A stretch of DNA of 64,000 nucleotides, taken from Aridibacter famidurans (GTDB taxonomy: Bacteria > Acidobacteriota > Blastocatellia > Pyrinomonadales > Pyrinomonadaceae). The stretch is taken from NCBI GenBank assembly GCA_024103495.1, contig JAGFIQ010000039.1, positions 28,830-92,829 of the forward strand, in the 5' to 3' direction. A model generated the notes under the pieces. The model saw only the letters and a program-made list of their open reading frames with translations. It was not told where the DNA came from and made no database searches. Of this stretch, positions 63,036 through 64,000 are shown piece by piece. The translations under genes and the position numbers were made by a program. The first letter of the stretch is position 1; every line of letters begins with the position of its first letter.

Positions 63036-63329
63036 ATGAACCCCGACCTGTTCGAAACATACGAACATCTGATCGATATCACCGTCGACGGAACAAGCCG
63101 CCGAGTGCCTTCGAACAACACCATCCTCAGGTGTCTTCAATTCCTTTTTCTCGAATCAATTTCACACGCCGACCTGTGCTGGAACGGCGACTGCTTAAAT
63201 TGCAAGGTGCTTGTCTCAAAGGATGGAAAACAGAAGACAGCCTATGCGTGTCTTGTGAAGGCCGAGGAAGGAATGGAGATCGAGATCGTCAGCGACGAAC
63301 TGGCGATCGAGACCGAAGAGGCAGCCTGA
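63036..63329 (+). CDS. [2Fe-2S] ferredoxin-like protein
   Basis: A 97-residue ferredoxin-type protein. The cluster ligands are in DLCWNGDCLNCKVLV (Cys, then CxxC-like) and the distal Cys in TAYACLVKAEEGMEIEI, the order C-x4-C-x2-C...C of plant-type/adrenodoxin-like clusters. A short N-terminal extension precedes the ITVDGTSRRVPSNNTILRCL beta-grasp. It is followed by a convergent rhodanese gene, eight bases apart. Partner unknown. Confidence 0.85.
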   Translation: MNPDLFETYEHLIDITVDGTSRRVPSNNTILRCLQFLFLESISHADLCWNGDCLNCKVLVSKDGKQKTAYACLVKAEEGMEIEIVSDELAIETEEAA

Positions 63330-63337
63330 CAAGCTAT

Positions 63338-63658
63338 TCAGTACTTCGGTACCGACGGGTCCACCTCGTTCGACCATGCAAGAATGCCTCCGGCGAGGTT
63401 GAAGAACCTTCCTCCCTGGCCTCTGCTTTCGAGGAACTCGATGACGCGCGCACTGCGTACGCCGCTGCGGCACATCACGACGGTGTCCTTGTCGGTCTCG
63501 AATTCGTCCGCCCTCGCCATTACCTCGCCGAAAGGGATCAGCTTCGCCCCTTCGATCTTCGCGAACGCGAACTCGTCCGGATTGCGTACGTCTATGAGGA
63601 CCAGGTCCTCTCCGGCGTCCATCTTCTCTTTCAATTCAGTGGCTGTGATCTCTTGCAT
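63338..63658 (-). CDS. Rhodanese-like sulfurtransferase
   Basis: A 106-residue single-domain cytoplasmic rhodanese. The active-site Cys is in VVMCRSGVRSARVIEFLESR (CRSGVRS loop), with DVRNPDEFAFAKIEGAKLIP at the start and FFNLAGGILAWSNEVDPSVP at the end. ATG 63658 is preferred because GAGGGA lies eight bases upstream; ATG 63664 is also in frame. Unlike the lipoprotein at 34437-34952 it has no UGA and a standard six-residue loop. It probably delivers sulfane sulfur. Confidence 0.92.
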   Translation of the reverse strand: MQEITATELKEKMDAGEDLVLIDVRNPDEFAFAKIEGAKLIPFGEVMARADEFETDKDTVVMCRSGVRSARVIEFLESRGQGGRFFNLAGGILAWSNEVDPSVPKY

Positions 63659-63744
63659 CGTCATTTCCCTCGATAAACGGCTCCCAATGCGGGAAACGAC
63701 AATTGTGCCAAACCCGGCCCAGAGGCACAAGGACCGCGGACCAG

Positions 63745-64000
63745 GAAGGACTGAGATGAAAGGACTGAGGACATCAGAAGGACTGAGATGAAAGGACTGA
63801 GGACATCAGAAGGACTGAGATGAAAGGACTGAGGACTGAGAGAAGCACTTGACAGTCGGTCAAGAGTCCGACAACCTCCTCAGTCCTCAGTCCTCAGTCC
63901 TCAGTCCTCAGTCCTCAGTCCTCAGTCCTCAGTCCTCAGTCCTCAGTCCTCAGTCCTCAGTCCTCAGTCCTCAGTCCTCAGTCCTCAGTCCTCAGTCCTC
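63745..64000. repeat. 32-bp tandem repeat followed by 17 perfect CCTCAGT heptamers
   Basis: Three copies of a 32-bp unit built on AAGGACTGAGATGAAAGG start at 63745, 63777 and 63809. After a short spacer, 17 perfect CCTCAGT copies plus four bases run from 63878 to the end of the window. The heptamer is the complement of the ACTGAGG in the first block, so the two could pair. The array continues past the edge. No gene lies in 63659-64000. Confidence 0.95.

Noticed and set aside
1..64000. tRNA, rRNA and prophage search
   Set aside because: I saw no tRNA-like cloverleaf, rRNA or run of phage structural genes; the ORF6N gene alone is not evidence of a prophage.

Overview
The window reads as chromosomal DNA of a high-GC free-living Gram-negative bacterium. 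The best guess is an Acidobacteriota of the class Blastocatellia (Pyrinomonadaceae-like). This is inferred from protein architecture only: a secreted protease with FG-GAP/VCBS-type DGDG repeats, a PknB kinase fused to a TolB-like and TPR region, large tricorn-like S41 peptidases, the futalosine menaquinone route, and very repeat-rich intergenic DNA. No rRNA, tRNA, CRISPR array or complete phage was seen.

Layout. 1-3.7 kb: end of a carotenoid desaturase gene, a REP-associated tyrosine transposase (RAYT) framed by inverted REP clusters, and a UvrD-type helicase. 3.9-9.7 kb: a molybdenum-dependent aldehyde oxidase operon (paoABC-like, XdhC chaperone, MocA-like cytidylyltransferase). 9.7-18.3 kb: tricorn-like S41 protease, ybaB-recR, a PlsC-like acyltransferase, a Nudix hydrolase and a secreted metzincin. 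18.4-25.2 kb: an SRA/YDG-like orphan, nested MITE-like elements, proC/tyrS, an S41 protease, an RDD protein and a nucleotide-sugar epimerase. 25.2-30.4 kb: LpxL-like acyltransferase, Coq7-like di-iron protein, mqnE, a UbiA prenyltransferase and a repeat-helix protein. 30.6-38.8 kb: nucleotide-sugar dehydrogenase, two envelope proteins, a rhodanese lipoprotein with an in-frame UGA, purF, mobA, a small conserved protein and fdhD. 39.0-47.7 kb: phenylalanine/tyrosine catabolism (fahA, unknown, hmgA, hppD, phhA) with a divergent Lrp regulator, interrupted by accessory ORFs including an ORF6N regulator. 48.3-57.9 kb: DNA glycosylase, Acs-like ligase, SDR, cysteine synthase, lysC, M20 peptidase, GxxExxY protein and dapB. 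58.2-64 kb: a divergent sigma-like regulator with a structured leader, a Ser/Thr kinase, glutaredoxin, ferredoxin, rhodanese, and a long heptamer array running off the end.

How the genes work together. The pao operon, mobA and fdhD indicate active molybdopterin-dinucleotide enzymology and probably formate dehydrogenase. phhA-hppD-hmgA-fahA convert phenylalanine to fumarate and acetoacetate (the transaminase and maleylacetoacetate isomerase are not in the window). lysC, an M20 hydrolase and dapB serve diaminopimelate/lysine synthesis. mqnE plus the UbiA protein serve menaquinone synthesis.

Most striking observations. (1) A lipoprotein rhodanese whose reading frame continues through one UGA at the second Cys of a CxC-type active-site loop, with a bSECIS-like hairpin just downstream and a terminator right after the extended stop: a candidate selenoprotein. 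(2) An ORF6N regulator whose own coding sequence carries a perfect palindrome that recurs upstream of its start. (3) Accessory ORFs (a secreted protein; a GxxExxY protein) bracketed by related inverted repeats inside metabolic gene clusters. (4) Pervasive 7-bp-period repeats of unrelated sequence, one of which (11 perfect GCTCACA copies) fills the untranslated leader of recR. (5) A triple-hairpin REP-like element inserted in frame within an Acs-like gene.
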